A stretch of DNA of 64,000 nucleotides from Populus alba. Lineage: Eukaryota > Streptophyta > Magnoliopsida > Malpighiales > Salicaceae. Within the stretch, counting starts at the first letter, position 1. The number at the start of each line of letters is the position of its first letter. The translations under genes were made by a program, and so were the position numbers. The DNA lies in NCBI RefSeq assembly GCF_005239225.2, contig NC_133302.1:2728001-2792000 (forward strand), given 5' to 3'. Below are positions 46,652 through 58,225 of this stretch, one piece after another. The notes beneath the pieces are model-generated. The model was not told the origin of the DNA. It saw only the letters and a program-made list of their open reading frames with translations, and made no database searches.

Positions 46652-48817
46652 TGTCATAACCCAATTTTTGACCATTTTATTTTTATTATTATTATTATTT
46701 TATTTATTGAAAAGGATAAAAAAATTGATGAAAAAATAATAATGATGATGAGAAAACAAGTAAAATGAAATAAATGAAGAATGAATTAATATTTGGGTTA
46801 ATGGCAAAATGATTGAAAGTTTTTGGGTTTAATTAAACTTTGAAATTAATTTAATTAATCTTGGAGTTAATTTATTTAATCCAATTAAGGGTTTAATTGG
46901 AGAATTGATAAGTTTTGAGATTTAATTAAGCTTGAAATTAATTTAATTCATCCAATCAAGGATTTAATTGGAGAATTGATAAGTTTTGAGACTTAATTAA
47001 GCTTGGAATTAATTTAATTAATCCAATTAGGGGCTTAATTGGAGAATTGGTAAGTTTTAGACTTAATTGGACCTTGGATTTAATTAAATTAATGAAATCA
47101 GGGACTTAATTGAAGAAATATTAAACGTTTGGGATCCAAATTGTGAAATTAAACTCCAAGGATTATATTGAAAAAGGCGCGCAAATGCAGGGGGCTAATT
47201 ACATTTTAACCAGGGATTTAATTACAAAATTATAAAAGTTCACGGACCAAACTCATAGCCTTTGGAACCAGGAAACGGCGTCGTTTGGAAACGACTGTTC
47301 ACCGTCTCCATTACTCTGCAACGGCTCTGCCATTAAAGGCAGAGACATTTCGTTCGTTGGCAGCCGACGCAGACGTTTTCTTCATTGAAGGCGTCGGTTA
47401 CGGAGCATTTAGGGGAGGGGCCAGCCGTTACCACCACCGAGGCTGCCGCTGGCTCTATAAAGCTGAGCAAAGGCGACCTCACAGGGGCTGGGGGCAGAGT
47501 TGGAGAGTTAGAGAGAGAGAGGGCAGAACCGAAAAGCCACTGGTGATCACAGAACCAGTGGCAGAAAAAACCCAGGGGAAAGAAAAGGAGGAGAAAAAGT
47601 GAAGTGCAAACCAGACAAACAATAAAATACCCAGAATGCAAGCAAAGTGAACAAGCGAAAACAGAGAAACTACGAGCATTGATCAGCCTGGGCATTCGTC
47701 TCCAGCTGCACCACTCCGAACCATTAGAAGCAAAGGAAGAAACCCAGAAAAAATAACAGCAGATAAAGAAGAACGACCCAAACTCAGTCAAAACAAAAAC
47801 CCACAGAAAGCCGGCATCATCATCATCTTCTTAGTTCCTTCATCTCAAGAACCGAGAAACGAACGACCACAAAAAACACCAGAGAAGACAGTGGGCACAG
47901 AAGGAAGACAAAGGAAAGCAGAAGGGAAGAATCTAAGCAGAGGAAGGCCACCGTGACCAGCACCACCGTCGCTATCGTTGCTACTGCTTTCGGTTTTTCC
48001 AAAACCAAGTAAATAGGCTTCACTTCCCCCACTTTTCATTTTAATTCACTCTCTTTACCTGCACATGCACGCGTGATTTAATTCACCCATGCTTTATATT
48101 GCCCAGCCGGGTCACTGGCTTGGGCCAGTGACCGGGCTGGGCCAGCTGGGTCCAGCCCAGTCCAAAAAATAAAAAAAATAGAAAAAATAAAAAAATAAAA
48201 GGCAGAAAAAAAAAATGTATGCATGAATAAAAATAATGTAAATTTATTGGTTTATTCACTGACGTCAGAGTCAGGAATAAAAATACCAGTTTAAATTTAT
48301 ATTATTTTTATTCATTGTATTTTTATTTTATTTAGCTAGAAAAATAAACAAATATGTGCATGCGTAAAAATAAATTTATTTTTATTTATTTATTCATTGG
48401 CGTTAGAGTAGGGAATAAAATATATTGATCTAATTAATTTTCACAGCTACGAATTTTTACCAACGCCAGAGTTGGAATTATTCGAGCTCGAATATTTACT
48501 AGCGCCAGAGTCAGGAATATTTAAACAAATCATCATAGCATAAACTAATAAACATTTAGCAGTTTAAGACAAGGCCAGCAATGCAGTTTGCCTTAGGCAG
48601 AACGTTTAAGGGGTGATAATATCTTCCCTTTTATGTAACCAATCCCGAACCATAGAATCTCTGTTGACCAATTAGGGTTCCTAGTGACCATAATACTAGG
48701 TGGCGACTCCTCAAACAAGACATTTTCCCATAAAAGAACCTGATGCTAGAAATCTGTTCTTTTTTTCATAATTCAATAGAATTAATTTTGTGGGCCGCCG
48801 CGATGTCAGGTGCGACA
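46652..48817 (+). mobile_element. Solo LTR 1, 2,166 bases
   Basis: Begins TGTCATAACCCAATTTTTG and ends GATGTCAGGTGCGACA, with a perfect 5-bp duplication outside (AATCT). It has no internal retroelement genes, so it is a solo LTR left by LTR-LTR recombination. It carries a TATAAAG box at 47456-47462, a G+C-richer leader with oligopurine stretches downstream, and four copies of a GCCAGAGTCAGGAATA-like motif between 48255 and 48520. Open frames inside it (such as 47333-47791) differ from those in solo LTR 2 and are not genes. The length suggests Ty3/gypsy, but this is not proven. Confidence 0.85.
47456..47462 (+). promoter_or_regulatory. LTR TATA box
   Basis: CTCTATAAAGC, at an LTR-promoter-like position near the start of the G+C-richer leader. 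Confidence 0.5.
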
Positions 48818-48822
48818 AATCT

Positions 48823-49235
48823 TATATTTTTTTTTTTTAAAAAAAAAAAACACCGGCCTCACCCGGATCTAATTGCAACAACTTGGTAATTAACATTTAC
48901 TTTTAACACATTGAGGATGGTGGATGTAAAATTTGATTAAATTACTTACTTTCTTAAATTATACCAAAAATAATCCATGAATATTAATTTTTTATAATAA
49001 AAGGAGAAAAAATAGCTACATTTGTTTCAAATCCTAGCCCGGATTGCTTAAGAATACAAACCATGTTACAGAGACCAATTCTTGGATCCTTGATTTTGCT
49101 AAAATTCGATTGAGAACTGTACCCCTTGTGCTCGTAGATCACCATGCTCAATTATTGTCCTTTTTGGGTAATTTAGAGGGCCAAGGGTTCTAGGACAAAA
49201 TATTGCATGGCATAAAATATAGTGGTTGCAGGCCC
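48823..49235. repeat. Right flank: J remnant and repeat G
   Basis: After the duplication, the interrupted J fragment continues (CACCGGCCTCACCCGGATCT) and runs into G, exactly as at 38080-38640 but with about 170 bases of the GC-rich J part missing. Confidence 0.65.
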
Positions 49236-50275
49236 CATACAATCCACCTAAAATATTGCTGTGGCCAGAATATTTGAGGGACTCCTGTTACGAAATAAGA
49301 ACAAATAGAAGACTAATGCACTCAGTGTATTGAATAAATCAATAGCAAGCCTAATAATAGATAATCAATATTTCTCAAATATTTATCAAAATAATACCTT
49401 AAAATTTTTTATTTACAAATAACATAATTGATAATAGAATTAATAATGGATGGAAGAGCTAATCCATAAGCAACTGCTCCAATTCTCTTCAAAATTTCCA
49501 GAGGCCCAATATCTTCAACAGATCTTCAAGTATCAGATGGTTATTTCTGATTTACCATCATTTTAAGAATGAAATGTTGTACTAAGATGAATTCGAGTAA
49601 CCAAAGGCCCAATGAAATGCTGTACTAAGATGAAATCACTCCTCACATTAAGATTATTAAGATTGTGTTTTCAAGATACAAATGGCCTTGAAATTATTTT
49701 TTTCATATCAATTCTTAGCTATTTATTGTTCTCTCTTCAGTTTTTATATCTAAATTAAGTTTTCTACCAGTCAATTCTTAGCAAAATCATCCATATATAA
49801 ATGAATGCATTCACAAGACATTAAAATCTCCCATCATTCATATTGAATACATGAAGGGTTGCATTCATGAAAAAAACTCCCTTTTTAAACATCTATTTGA
49901 ACTTAAAACCAATATAACAATATGTGAGTAAACTCAATTGTCAATTTCAATGAACACATTAAATCATAAATGGATATAAAAACATAAGAATTAAATACTA
50001 TTTTCTTAGAAAGGATGAACTAATTATTTTCTAAATTAGATTATTGTCATAGGGTTTCTTTAGGTTTGAGCAATTCAAGTTTGGTATTTTAAAGATGTTT
50101 ATGTTTTTTAAATAGTCCAAGATTTATTATTAATTAGTGTTGGTGCCATGAAGCTAATGATAAACTTGCAAGAAAAACAAAAGTTGTATATAGAAAAGAA
50201 GAAATGCAAAAAAAAATATAAAAACCATGCAATAATACATAGCAAGATCTTATAGTCAAAACTAACAACGCTTTA
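49235..50275. other. Gene-free interval, single-copy in the window
   Basis: No recognisable protein or repeat partner. Short internal echoes occur (AAATGCTGTACTAAGATGAA at about 49614 against GAAATGTTGTACTAAGATGA at 49570). Confidence 0.4.
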
Positions 50276-50280
50276 CTTAT
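50276..50280. repeat. Target-site duplication CTTAT, left
   Basis: Matched by CTTAT at 52454-52458. Confidence 0.8.
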
Positions 50281-52453
50281 TGTCGCACCCGACATCGCGG
50301 CAGCCACTAAAAATAATTCTCTTGAATTAATTATGGAAAAAGAATAGATTTTTGGCATCTTGTTCTTTTAGGAGAAAATATCTTGTTTAAGGAGTTGTCA
50401 CCTAGTATTATGGTCACTAGGAACCCTAATTGGTCAACAGAGATTCTATGGTACGAGATTGGTTACGTAAAAGAGAAGATATTATCACCCCTTAAACGTT
50501 CTGCCTGAGACAGACTACATTGCTGATTTTGTCTTAAATTGCTAAATTTTTATTGGTTTATGCTCTGATGGTTTATTCTAATATTCCTGACTCTAGCGCC
50601 AGTGAATATTCAACTACGGATAATTCAAACTCTGGCGTTGGTAAAAATTTGTAGCTACGAAAAAAAATTAGATCAATATTTTTATTCTCTACTCTAGCGC
50701 AAGTGAATAAAAAAATAAAAATAAATTTATTTTTACGCATGCACATGTTTTTTTATTTTTCTAGCTAAATACAATAAAAATACAATGAATAAAAATAATA
50801 TAAATTTAAACCGACATTTTTATTCTTGACTCTGGCGTCAGTGAATAAACCAATAAATTTATATTATTTTTTTTCATGCATACATATTTTTTTATATTTT
50901 TTTTATTTTTTTTTTGGACTGGGCTGGACCCAGCCGGCCCAGCCTAGTCATTGACGGGCAGCAGTCACGAGGATCTTATTCACGCGTGTGCATGCACAAG
51001 CAGTGAATTAAACAATGAACAGTGGGTGGTGAATTAAAAATGGCTTCAGACAGTAACTACGTGATTATAATTGCAAGATGGAAATGCAGAACTTACCTGG
51101 TCTGGAGACGTCGAAGACGATGGCGAAGGTGTGCTGGCTAACCGTATTCTCCTATGTTCTCTCTCTGGTTTTCATTTTTTTTCTTGCTTTCTGGATTTCT
51201 TCTTCGTCTCTTTTGCTGTGGCGTCTTCCTGACAAGCTCTGGTTCTGAGACGAAGACGATGGCGATGAAGACGTGAGGTTGCTGATCGAATCGGACGCTC
51301 AAATCTGCTTCGTCTTGTTTTTCTTCTTCATCCTCTCGTCTTTCTTTCTGTCTTTTTTTTTTGGTCTCCGTCCTCTGTCTCTGGTTCTACCACGTTCTCG
51401 GTGTCATCCCCTTTCTTTTGTGATTCTTTGTTCTGCTGCCTCTGGTTCTGGAGGCTGGTTGCTGAAGACTGTGAAGACAATGGTCAACTCCGGTTCTCGT
51501 CTCTGCGCTTTCGTCCGATGGGCTGAGTTTGCGTCTCCTTTGTGCTTTCGTCCGATGGGCTGAGATGAAGGGACAAAGACGATGGTGGGGCTGCTCCTTG
51601 TCTCTGCGTCGTTCCTCTGCTTTTCTCTCCGGTTTCTCTGTCCAGTTTTCTCCGTTCAAGACGAAGACGATGGTGGTAAAAGCACGAGGTGCTGCTGGTT
51701 GATGGACCAGAATCTTCCCTGGTTCTGTTTCCCGGTCCTTTTCTTTCCTCCTTGTTCGCCTCTGCTTTTTTTTTATTCTCCCCCTAGCCTCCTTGTTTTC
51801 TCTGGCTTTATAGCTACAGGATGCCACCGTTACCAGGTAATAAATTGGTTGTTATTGCAGGAGTAATGGCGATGCATCCGTTTTTGTTCGGTCGAGTGAA
51901 GAAGAAGATGAACAGTGTTGATGGACATGGCTAATTTCATTTTGATCCTTGACATTTTGAATTTTGGCAGTCCAGTCCTTGGTTAAATTGTAAGTGAACC
52001 CCTGAATCTCAGCGCAATTTACACATTGGTCCTTGGGTTTTAATTTCTTGCCAATTTAACCAGACGCAGCCCTATACTTTGATAATCTTTCAATTAAGCC
52101 CTTGATTTCATTAATTAAATTAATATCAATCTCAATTAAGTCTCAAAACTTATCAATTCTCCAATTAAATCCTTGATTGGATTAATTAAATTAATTCCAA
52201 GCTCAATTAAGTCTCAAAACTTATCAATTCTCCAATTAAGCCCTTGATTGGATTAATTAGATTAATTTCAAAGTTTAATTAAACCCCTAAAATTTCCAAT
52301 CATGTTGCCCTTAACCTAAATTTTTAATTTATTCTTTATTTATTTCATTTTACTTGTTTTTCATCATTATTATCATTTTTTATCATTTTCAATAAATAAA
52401 ATAATAATAATAATTAAAATAAAAATAAAAATGGTCAAAATTGGGTTATGACA
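50281..52453 (-). mobile_element. Solo LTR 2, 2,173 bases, inverted
   Basis: The reverse complement begins TGTCATAACCCAATTTTGAC and ends GATGTCGGGTGCGACA, the same family as solo LTR 1, with its own 5-bp duplication (CTTAT). The 5' third (rich in GGATTTAATTGG-like phrases) and the 3' GCCAGAGT motif array are well conserved between the two. The central leader (about 51100-51830 here) is much more divergent. A CTATAAAGCC box lies at 51806-51812 on the minus strand. The frames in the central region are leader sequence, not genes. Confidence 0.85.
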
Positions 52454-52579
52454 CTTATTAGACTAATTACGGATGGTTTCAGAAATTTCCTATGTATTAT
52501 TAGTTTTCATCAATTATCTTAAATATATCATAACATTAAACAATGAAGAATCAACTCAAATAGTATATCTCAACTATTA

Positions 52580-52900
52580 ATTTCTTCCTAGAAAACCAAT
52601 TTATTTCTAACTAAGATCAAAGATTTTCATCTTTTGGAGAATACATAGAAGAAGTGAGAAAAAAAAATGAAACAATATTCATCAAATGTATAAATTACAT
52701 CATGGATAATAACAACTAGGTCGTCCAATTTGAAAGCGGATGAAAAAGATTTCAAAGAGCATTCAATAAACTTTCAAGTTTGGAAAATGATCTTCAAATC
52801 CAACTTGTAAGACATAAATACTGTACTGATTTGGAGTAAGTTCAAGCATCCAGGTATCCTCCAAAATGATCTTGTGCTAGCTCAACAATCCAGGTCCTTT
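52580..52900 (-). pseudogene. Decayed LRR exon 3' of TNL-2
   Basis: The minus strand retains ATGCTTGAACTTACTCCAAA (compare the coding sequence for CLNLLQIN in exon 3) at about 52830-52850. It also retains a TGCTCTTTGAAATC... segment through GGACGACCTAGTTG (compare CPLKYLPSD...LDNLVV) at about 52700-52765. It is collinear with 22780-23100 behind TNL-1, so the relic existed before the two TNL blocks separated. Confidence 0.6.
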
Positions 52901-52906
52901 GTAACC

Positions 52907-52914
52907 ATAAAAAC
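52907..52914. repeat. Target-site duplication ATAAAAAC, left
   Basis: Repeated at 53960-53967. The TNL-1 flank has a single related site (CTATAAAACC near 23121). Confidence 0.7.
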
Positions 52915-53959
52915 CATAGTTTTTAAACCCGACCCGGTGGTCGACCCGGTTTAATGATCGGGTCACGGGTCAGATGGGTTGACCCCAGTTAACCCGGGTC
53001 AACCAAAAAAAAAAAAAAACTATTGGATTTCAACTCCTCATTAAAGCAAATGCTCCAAAAAGACAACTTTGAGTTTAGGCAACGTAATTAATTTTGCTTG
53101 TCATATCCCATGATCTGTATAGTTGTATCCCATCCACGTTGATGCTGTCATTTCTTGTACGAGAACAAAAAAATATGGTAAGAAATTTTACAAAAATACC
53201 CCCAATTAAAAACCCAACAAAGAAACTCAATAAAGAAAATCAAATTCCAATTCCAAAAACGAAAATCCATTTCCATAAATTTTTTATGAATCCCACCACC
53301 AAAAACACAAAAACGTACAAGCACCCTTACAAACTGTACTTGTGGACACCTTGAAAAGTTTCAATCTTTTTAGCATGAGAGGAAGAGAATTACTCTCTCA
53401 AAACCTTAGCACCTCTCTCTAAAGCCTCATATCAAACCCAGTAGTGTTGTTCGTGGGTGACCATTCCTAGGAGCTCTAAATTAGCCGCCGTCGTTGATTG
53501 AGGCAAAGTGAATGGCTGAGATTGCACAGAAGAAGAAGATGAAGAAAAAGATTGAGGGGAAGGAGAAGGGTTTGAAGAAGAGAAAGGAGAGAAACTAAAA
53601 GGGCCATCAGCAAAAAAAAACAAAATTTGATTGAGAAAAGGAAAATGAGGCTACTATTGCTGATATTAGCCCTCTGATTTCACTTGTTTTTCCCTTTTTT
53701 TTCTTTTATTGTGTAGAGAAAATAAAATGATAGACAGTGTATACAAAAACCTTGGGCAAGACAGTTGCCATGGAAGGAGAGACGAAAAGCAAGACAGTTG
53801 GCAAAAAAAAATAAGGCCGGGTCTCATCCGGGTTTACCCGGGTCGACCGGGTTTTACCGGGCCAAATCCCCAGCTGTTTTTTACTTAGACCCGGCCTGGC
53901 CTCAGGCCCGGGTCGGCCGGGTCCCGGGTCAACCCGTCGGGCCGGGTTTCAAAACTATG
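52915..53959. mobile_element. hAT-like non-autonomous element, 1,045 bases
   Basis: Terminal inverted repeats are CATAGTTTTTAAACCCGACC at the left and, as reverse complement of the right end, CATAGTTTTGAAACCCGGCC. An 8-bp target-site duplication fits the hAT superfamily. Subterminal regions are dense in GGGTC/GACCC motifs. The interior (about 53080-53760) has no transposase. It includes a Ser/Pro-rich 63-codon minus-strand frame (53432-53623) that could be a captured host fragment. It belongs with repeat J by its ends. Confidence 0.7.
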
Positions 53960-53967
53960 ATAAAAAC

Positions 53968-54678
53968 CATCAAATTAGAAGAACTTTCAAGTTTGAAAAG
54001 AAGGTTAGATGTGCATGATTGTACATGTATTTTGTTATCAGGAACAAATTCCCATCACTTTTAATTAAAAAACTTACTTTATAATAAAAAAAGGTTAATA
54101 TCACATCTTTTGTTTTAAAATATCGAGTTTGAAATAAAATATAAAAACATTATTCAATTTTTTATTTTAATGTAAATAAACAAAAATTAGTTTTCAATAT
54201 TTTCTATATAAACTAAAGTGATTTTAATAAAATATGTTAGTGACTGTTGGCTTTTTTGTTTTTCAAAACATAATTATTAAAGTTATAATTTATTTTTTAA
54301 GTGATATTCGATAGATCTAATTATTAAAGATAATATTTATTTTTTATATTAAATAAGAAAAATATTATCATAAAATCAAGAAAACAAATAAAACCAAGGA
54401 GACTCTAAATATTTATTAAAAAATATTGTTAAAGATAATATTTAAATTTTTAGATTAAATAAGAAAAATGTAACAATTAAAGATGATATTTAATCTCTTA
54501 AATTAAATAGAATAAAATAGAAATAACTAAAGGAAATATGTATTCTTACCAAAAAGCCTTAAATATTTAATTTTTTTATTATTAAAAATGATTTTCAATT
54601 TTTTAGATTAAATATAATAATAAAATCATTAAAGATAATATTTAATCTCATAAATTAAATAGAATATAATAAAAATAA
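53968..54678. other. AT-rich 3' flank of TNL-2
   Basis: Collinear with 23140-23848 behind TNL-1. No gene is seen. Confidence 0.6.
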
Positions 54679-55324
54679 CTAAATGAAATATGTATTCTTA
54701 CCAAGAAGGTTTAAATCGAGGCCATGTCCTTGCAGCTTCGCAAATAAAAAGTCACTCCATTGCTTAGGTGTAGACGCTGTGACTGAACCACAATGAGGAT
54801 GAGAAAGCAGATGATATGGCGATGGTGAAGACATCATTGTATCTCTTTCCACTGCCGACTCTTCAAATGAATCTGACTTCCCTGCGATCACATGGACCCC
54901 ACATTTTGTAACACTTGGTTTCCATGAATGACCCATGCGCACTGCATACTCTGTTGGCTCTGCATACATGTATAGTTCCAATTCATCATCTCCACAGTAA
55001 TCTTCCATTGCCATTTCACTTCTACTTATGTATCTTATCCATCCCTCAGGTGACAGTGACATGAGAGTTTGAAATGAATCATACGGGAGCTGCCATTCAA
55101 ACAATTGAATATCGTTGCTTTTATTTCTTATATTAATAAAAACCTTAGTGTCAGACCGTGAGTAACAATGATCAAGTGGACGGACAACCCAAAGAACTAA
55201 GCCTTGGAAGAGTGGAGGTATATGGAATGACAATGAGCATCCTTCTCCACTATACCTCAACCAGTTTTGGCATCTTACCAGGCATGTTGGAAATACAATA
55301 CCGGTGATGACCGTTGCACATTGC
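54679..55324 (-). pseudogene. TNL-2 exon 5: C-JID domain, frameshifted
   Basis: After GCA ATG the spliced frame gives about 24 residues (AMCNGHHRYCISN...) and a TAG. Downstream in another frame the domain is clear: NWLRYSGEGCSLSFHIPP, GLVLWVV, FINIRNKSND and KCGVHVIAGKSDSFEE. TNL-1 reads CCAAAATGG where TNL-2 has CCAAAACTGG, locating the extra base. A possible donor CTTGGTAAGAAT near the end parallels TNL-1. Confidence 0.75.
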
Positions 55325-55614
55325 CTGTATAAATATATTATCAGAAAATCAAGAAATAAAAATAAAACCAATCAGACTTTAAATATTTAATAAAAATATT
55401 ATTAAAGATGATATTTAATTTTTTAGATTAAATAAGAAAAATAAAAAATATTATTAAAGATGATATTTATTTTTTTAAATAAAATAATAATAATAATGAT
55501 TATTGCCTATATACATATTGATTTCAAGAAATGCTGAGATTTTAGATATTAAACAATGTATGTGTCAATTGTGTGTGTTTCTTCTTGTGCAATAAAGATT
55601 AAAAAAAATAATAC

Positions 55615-56508
55615 CTCAACAATGCTCTTCTGTAATCTATTCGGTGAATGATTGTGGTCATCAACAAGAATATGCCATAAACTATTACTTAAACCTTCGA
55701 TGCCCTGAATCTCTTCTAACGAATGACTTTCATGTAGTCTTATATCTAGTTCTTTCATTGACTCGATTGGTATTCTTACTCTTTTCAATGATTTGCAATT
55801 ACATGCATCCAAACAGTATAAACTTGAGGGAAGATCTGAGATTGATACAAGATATTTACATGCATTAAGAGTCAAGTACTCTAGCTTGGGAAGGAAGCCG
55901 ATCCCAGAAGGCAGGCTAGAGAATTTGTTTCCATCTAGATTCAATTCTTTTAGAGCGGACAAACCCCTAAAATCAACACAGTTAATTGCGTGATCAGACA
56001 AACCACAATTAGAAAGCTCAAGACGTTTCACTGATATCCATTCAATGAAAGATGCTGGCAGCCAACGTTTCCAATTCAAAACACCTGCTGAAATCAAAGA
56101 ACTTGGTGGAGCTGAACTGTATCCACACAATGATAACCTTCTGACATACTTTAATTTTCCAATTGAAGAGAGAATTTGTTCATTTTCAATTCCATCAGCT
56201 AGCAACTCGGTTAAGGATTCCATATCACCCATGCATTCTGGCAATTTCTCAAATTGTGAACACCCAGAAATATTTAGAATTTCAAGAGACTTTACATTGC
56301 CAACGCTTTCAGGAAGAATCTTCAGACTACAACATCCCTTCAGATTCAAGAAAATGAGGCTCGTCAAATTTCCAATTGATTGATGCACCTCAACTAAACT
56401 AGAGCAACCTTTCAGAATTAGTTTCTCTAGACTTGAACTGTACAAGTTAGGTGTTTTAATAAGGTTTTGAGAATGACTGAGATTGAGGATTTTTAACTTG
56501 TTGAGAAT
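55615..56508 (-). CDS. TNL-2 exon 4: leucine-rich repeats
   Basis: 298 codons, open throughout. Repeats include LILKGCSSLVEVHQSIG, LNLKGCCSLKILPESVG, LNISGCSQFEKLPECMG, LNLDGNKFSSLPSGIG and CNCKSLKRVRIPIES. Reading through the GAG|GTATTA donor would add a short tail ending near 55549, an alternative C terminus. Confidence 0.85.
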
Positions 56509-56615
56509 CTGTCATAATAAAGGGCAAAATAATGAAAATTAATCATAGAAAATCATAACATGTAAATATAAATTACATAATGGAGAAATTTTGGGGATTG
56601 TAAGATGTTTCGCAC

Positions 56616-56891
56616 CTTTTCTCCCTTCCATAGTTCTTTAAGGTTACTGTACTGTGTATCAAGAACAACTAGATTATCCAAGATAAAATCAGATGGCAAA
56701 TATTTCAAAGGACATTGAAGCCAACAAATCCACATCAACTCTTTAGAAAGCAGTTTGAAGGATCCGGTGAGATGTACTCCATTGATTTGGAGTAAATTTA
56801 AGCATTTCATTTTTGCAAATGATCTTGCGCTAAGTGATTTAGCTTTTGATGCTCTAACATCCAGTGCAAGACCCTCTACAACATCTGTACC
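56616..56891 (-). CDS. TNL-2 exon 3: linker and first LRRs
   Basis: 92 codons, same phase and size as TNL-1: GTDVVEGLALDV, MKCLNLLQINGVHL, CPLKYLPSD and LKELWKGEK. Donor AAAAG|GTGCG is weaker than that of TNL-1 (GTGAG). Confidence 0.85.
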
Positions 56892-56989
56892 CTAAACAAA
56901 AAACAATACAACTTTCATACAATTATTTGTAATAAGTTTGACTAGAAAATACGCATGCCTATGCTTTCGTGTATGCATTGAGCTCTTAC

Positions 56990-58082
56990 CTTCTGCTGCT
57001 CAAGTAGATTCCATGCATCCTCTTGATTCCAAATTCTGGTCCTCTTTCCAGGTTCTTTTGGAGACGATTCACGAACGATCTCCGTTCCCATGTCTCGTAA
57101 TAGATCATGCATGGTTACCGTCTCTCCCAATACTTTAATCAGAGACCTTTCACGGAGAGTTTCCAAATCAACTTCTGGATTGTAACCGCAACGGGCTCCT
57201 AGCACTTTTGCGACGTACTCTTTCTTTCTATCAATAAAGAAGCAAGCGATGTCAAGGAATGCATTTTGTAGTTCTTCACCGTCCAGTGCGTCAAAACTTA
57301 TTCTAAGCTTTCCTTGAATATCGCGGTTTGGAATTCTTCTCAATTTGTCAATTACAGATTTCCAACCATCTCTGTTTTTCCCGGACAGACAAGCACCCAT
57401 AACCTCAAGAGCCAAAGGAATTCCTCCACAGTAATCAACTGCATCCTTCGAAAGCTCAATATAATCTTCTGTTGGCTTTGTGTCCCTCAAGGCATGCCAT
57501 CGGAAAAGCTGAAGGGACTCATATGGTTTCAATTCTTCGATCTGATATGTTTGATCTGCTTTAAGTAGAACACTTGAATCTCTTGTTGTAATAATCACTC
57601 TACTTCCGGGACCAAACCAACTTCGCTCTCCCATCAAAGCATTTAGCTGGTCCTTACGAGCCACATCATCAGCAACAACAAGAACTCTTTTGCGACAAAG
57701 TCGCTCTTTGATCACAACCTTTCCTCTATCGACACAATTGATGTTAGCAACATCTTGTTTTAAAATATCAAGAAGAAGTTGCTTTTGTAAAAGAGCCAGA
57801 CCATTGAATTGTTTTGATGTTTCATTGATATTCGAAAGAAAGCAGCTTCCCTCGAATCTATAGCAGAGTTGATTAAATACAACTTTTGCTATTGTCGTCT
57901 TTCCTATTCCTGGCATCCCATGTATGCCCGCAATGCGTACATCATCTGTTGCAGTACTTAGAAAGTAAAAAATAACGGGAGCAAGATCCATACGTACTAG
58001 GTGCTCAGGAACAGATAAGTACTCGCGACTTAATTTATTGAACACATCCTTGATAATCTCTTTGATAAATTTTGCTTCATGC
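56990..58082 (-). CDS. TNL-2 exon 2: NB-ARC domain, intact
   Basis: All motifs are in one frame: P-loop GMPGIGKTT at 231-239, kinase-2 VLVVADDVA at 309-317, RNBS-B GSRVIITTRD at 335-344, GIPLAL (GLPL variant) at 396-401, RNBS-D FLDIACFFI at 451-459 and MHDL at 500-503. The kinase-2 Asp pair is kept, but Ala replaces Leu before it. The exon begins HEAKFI and ends EQQK|GTAAGA. Compared with TNL-1, the insert before MHDL is shorter. Confidence 0.9.
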
Positions 58083-58225
58083 CTGCTCATAGAAAAAAGC
58101 AAGTCATCGATAGCAAGTCAATTAAGTATGCTAAAAAGAAATATTTTATTATTTCACATTGAAAAATGTAATTTAAAATTACTCCATAAACGTGTGCATG
58201 TGAATCTTAGAGAGAAAAGGAATAC

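Noticed and set aside
47285..47791. Overlapping frames of 105 and 152 codons on both strands
   Set aside because: They lie in the G+C-richer leader of solo LTR 1 and are not kept in solo LTR 2.
51273..51866. Several 94-146 codon frames on both strands
   Set aside because: They are leader sequence of solo LTR 2; Ser/Phe- and Arg/Lys-rich translations come from TTC/GAA-type tracts.
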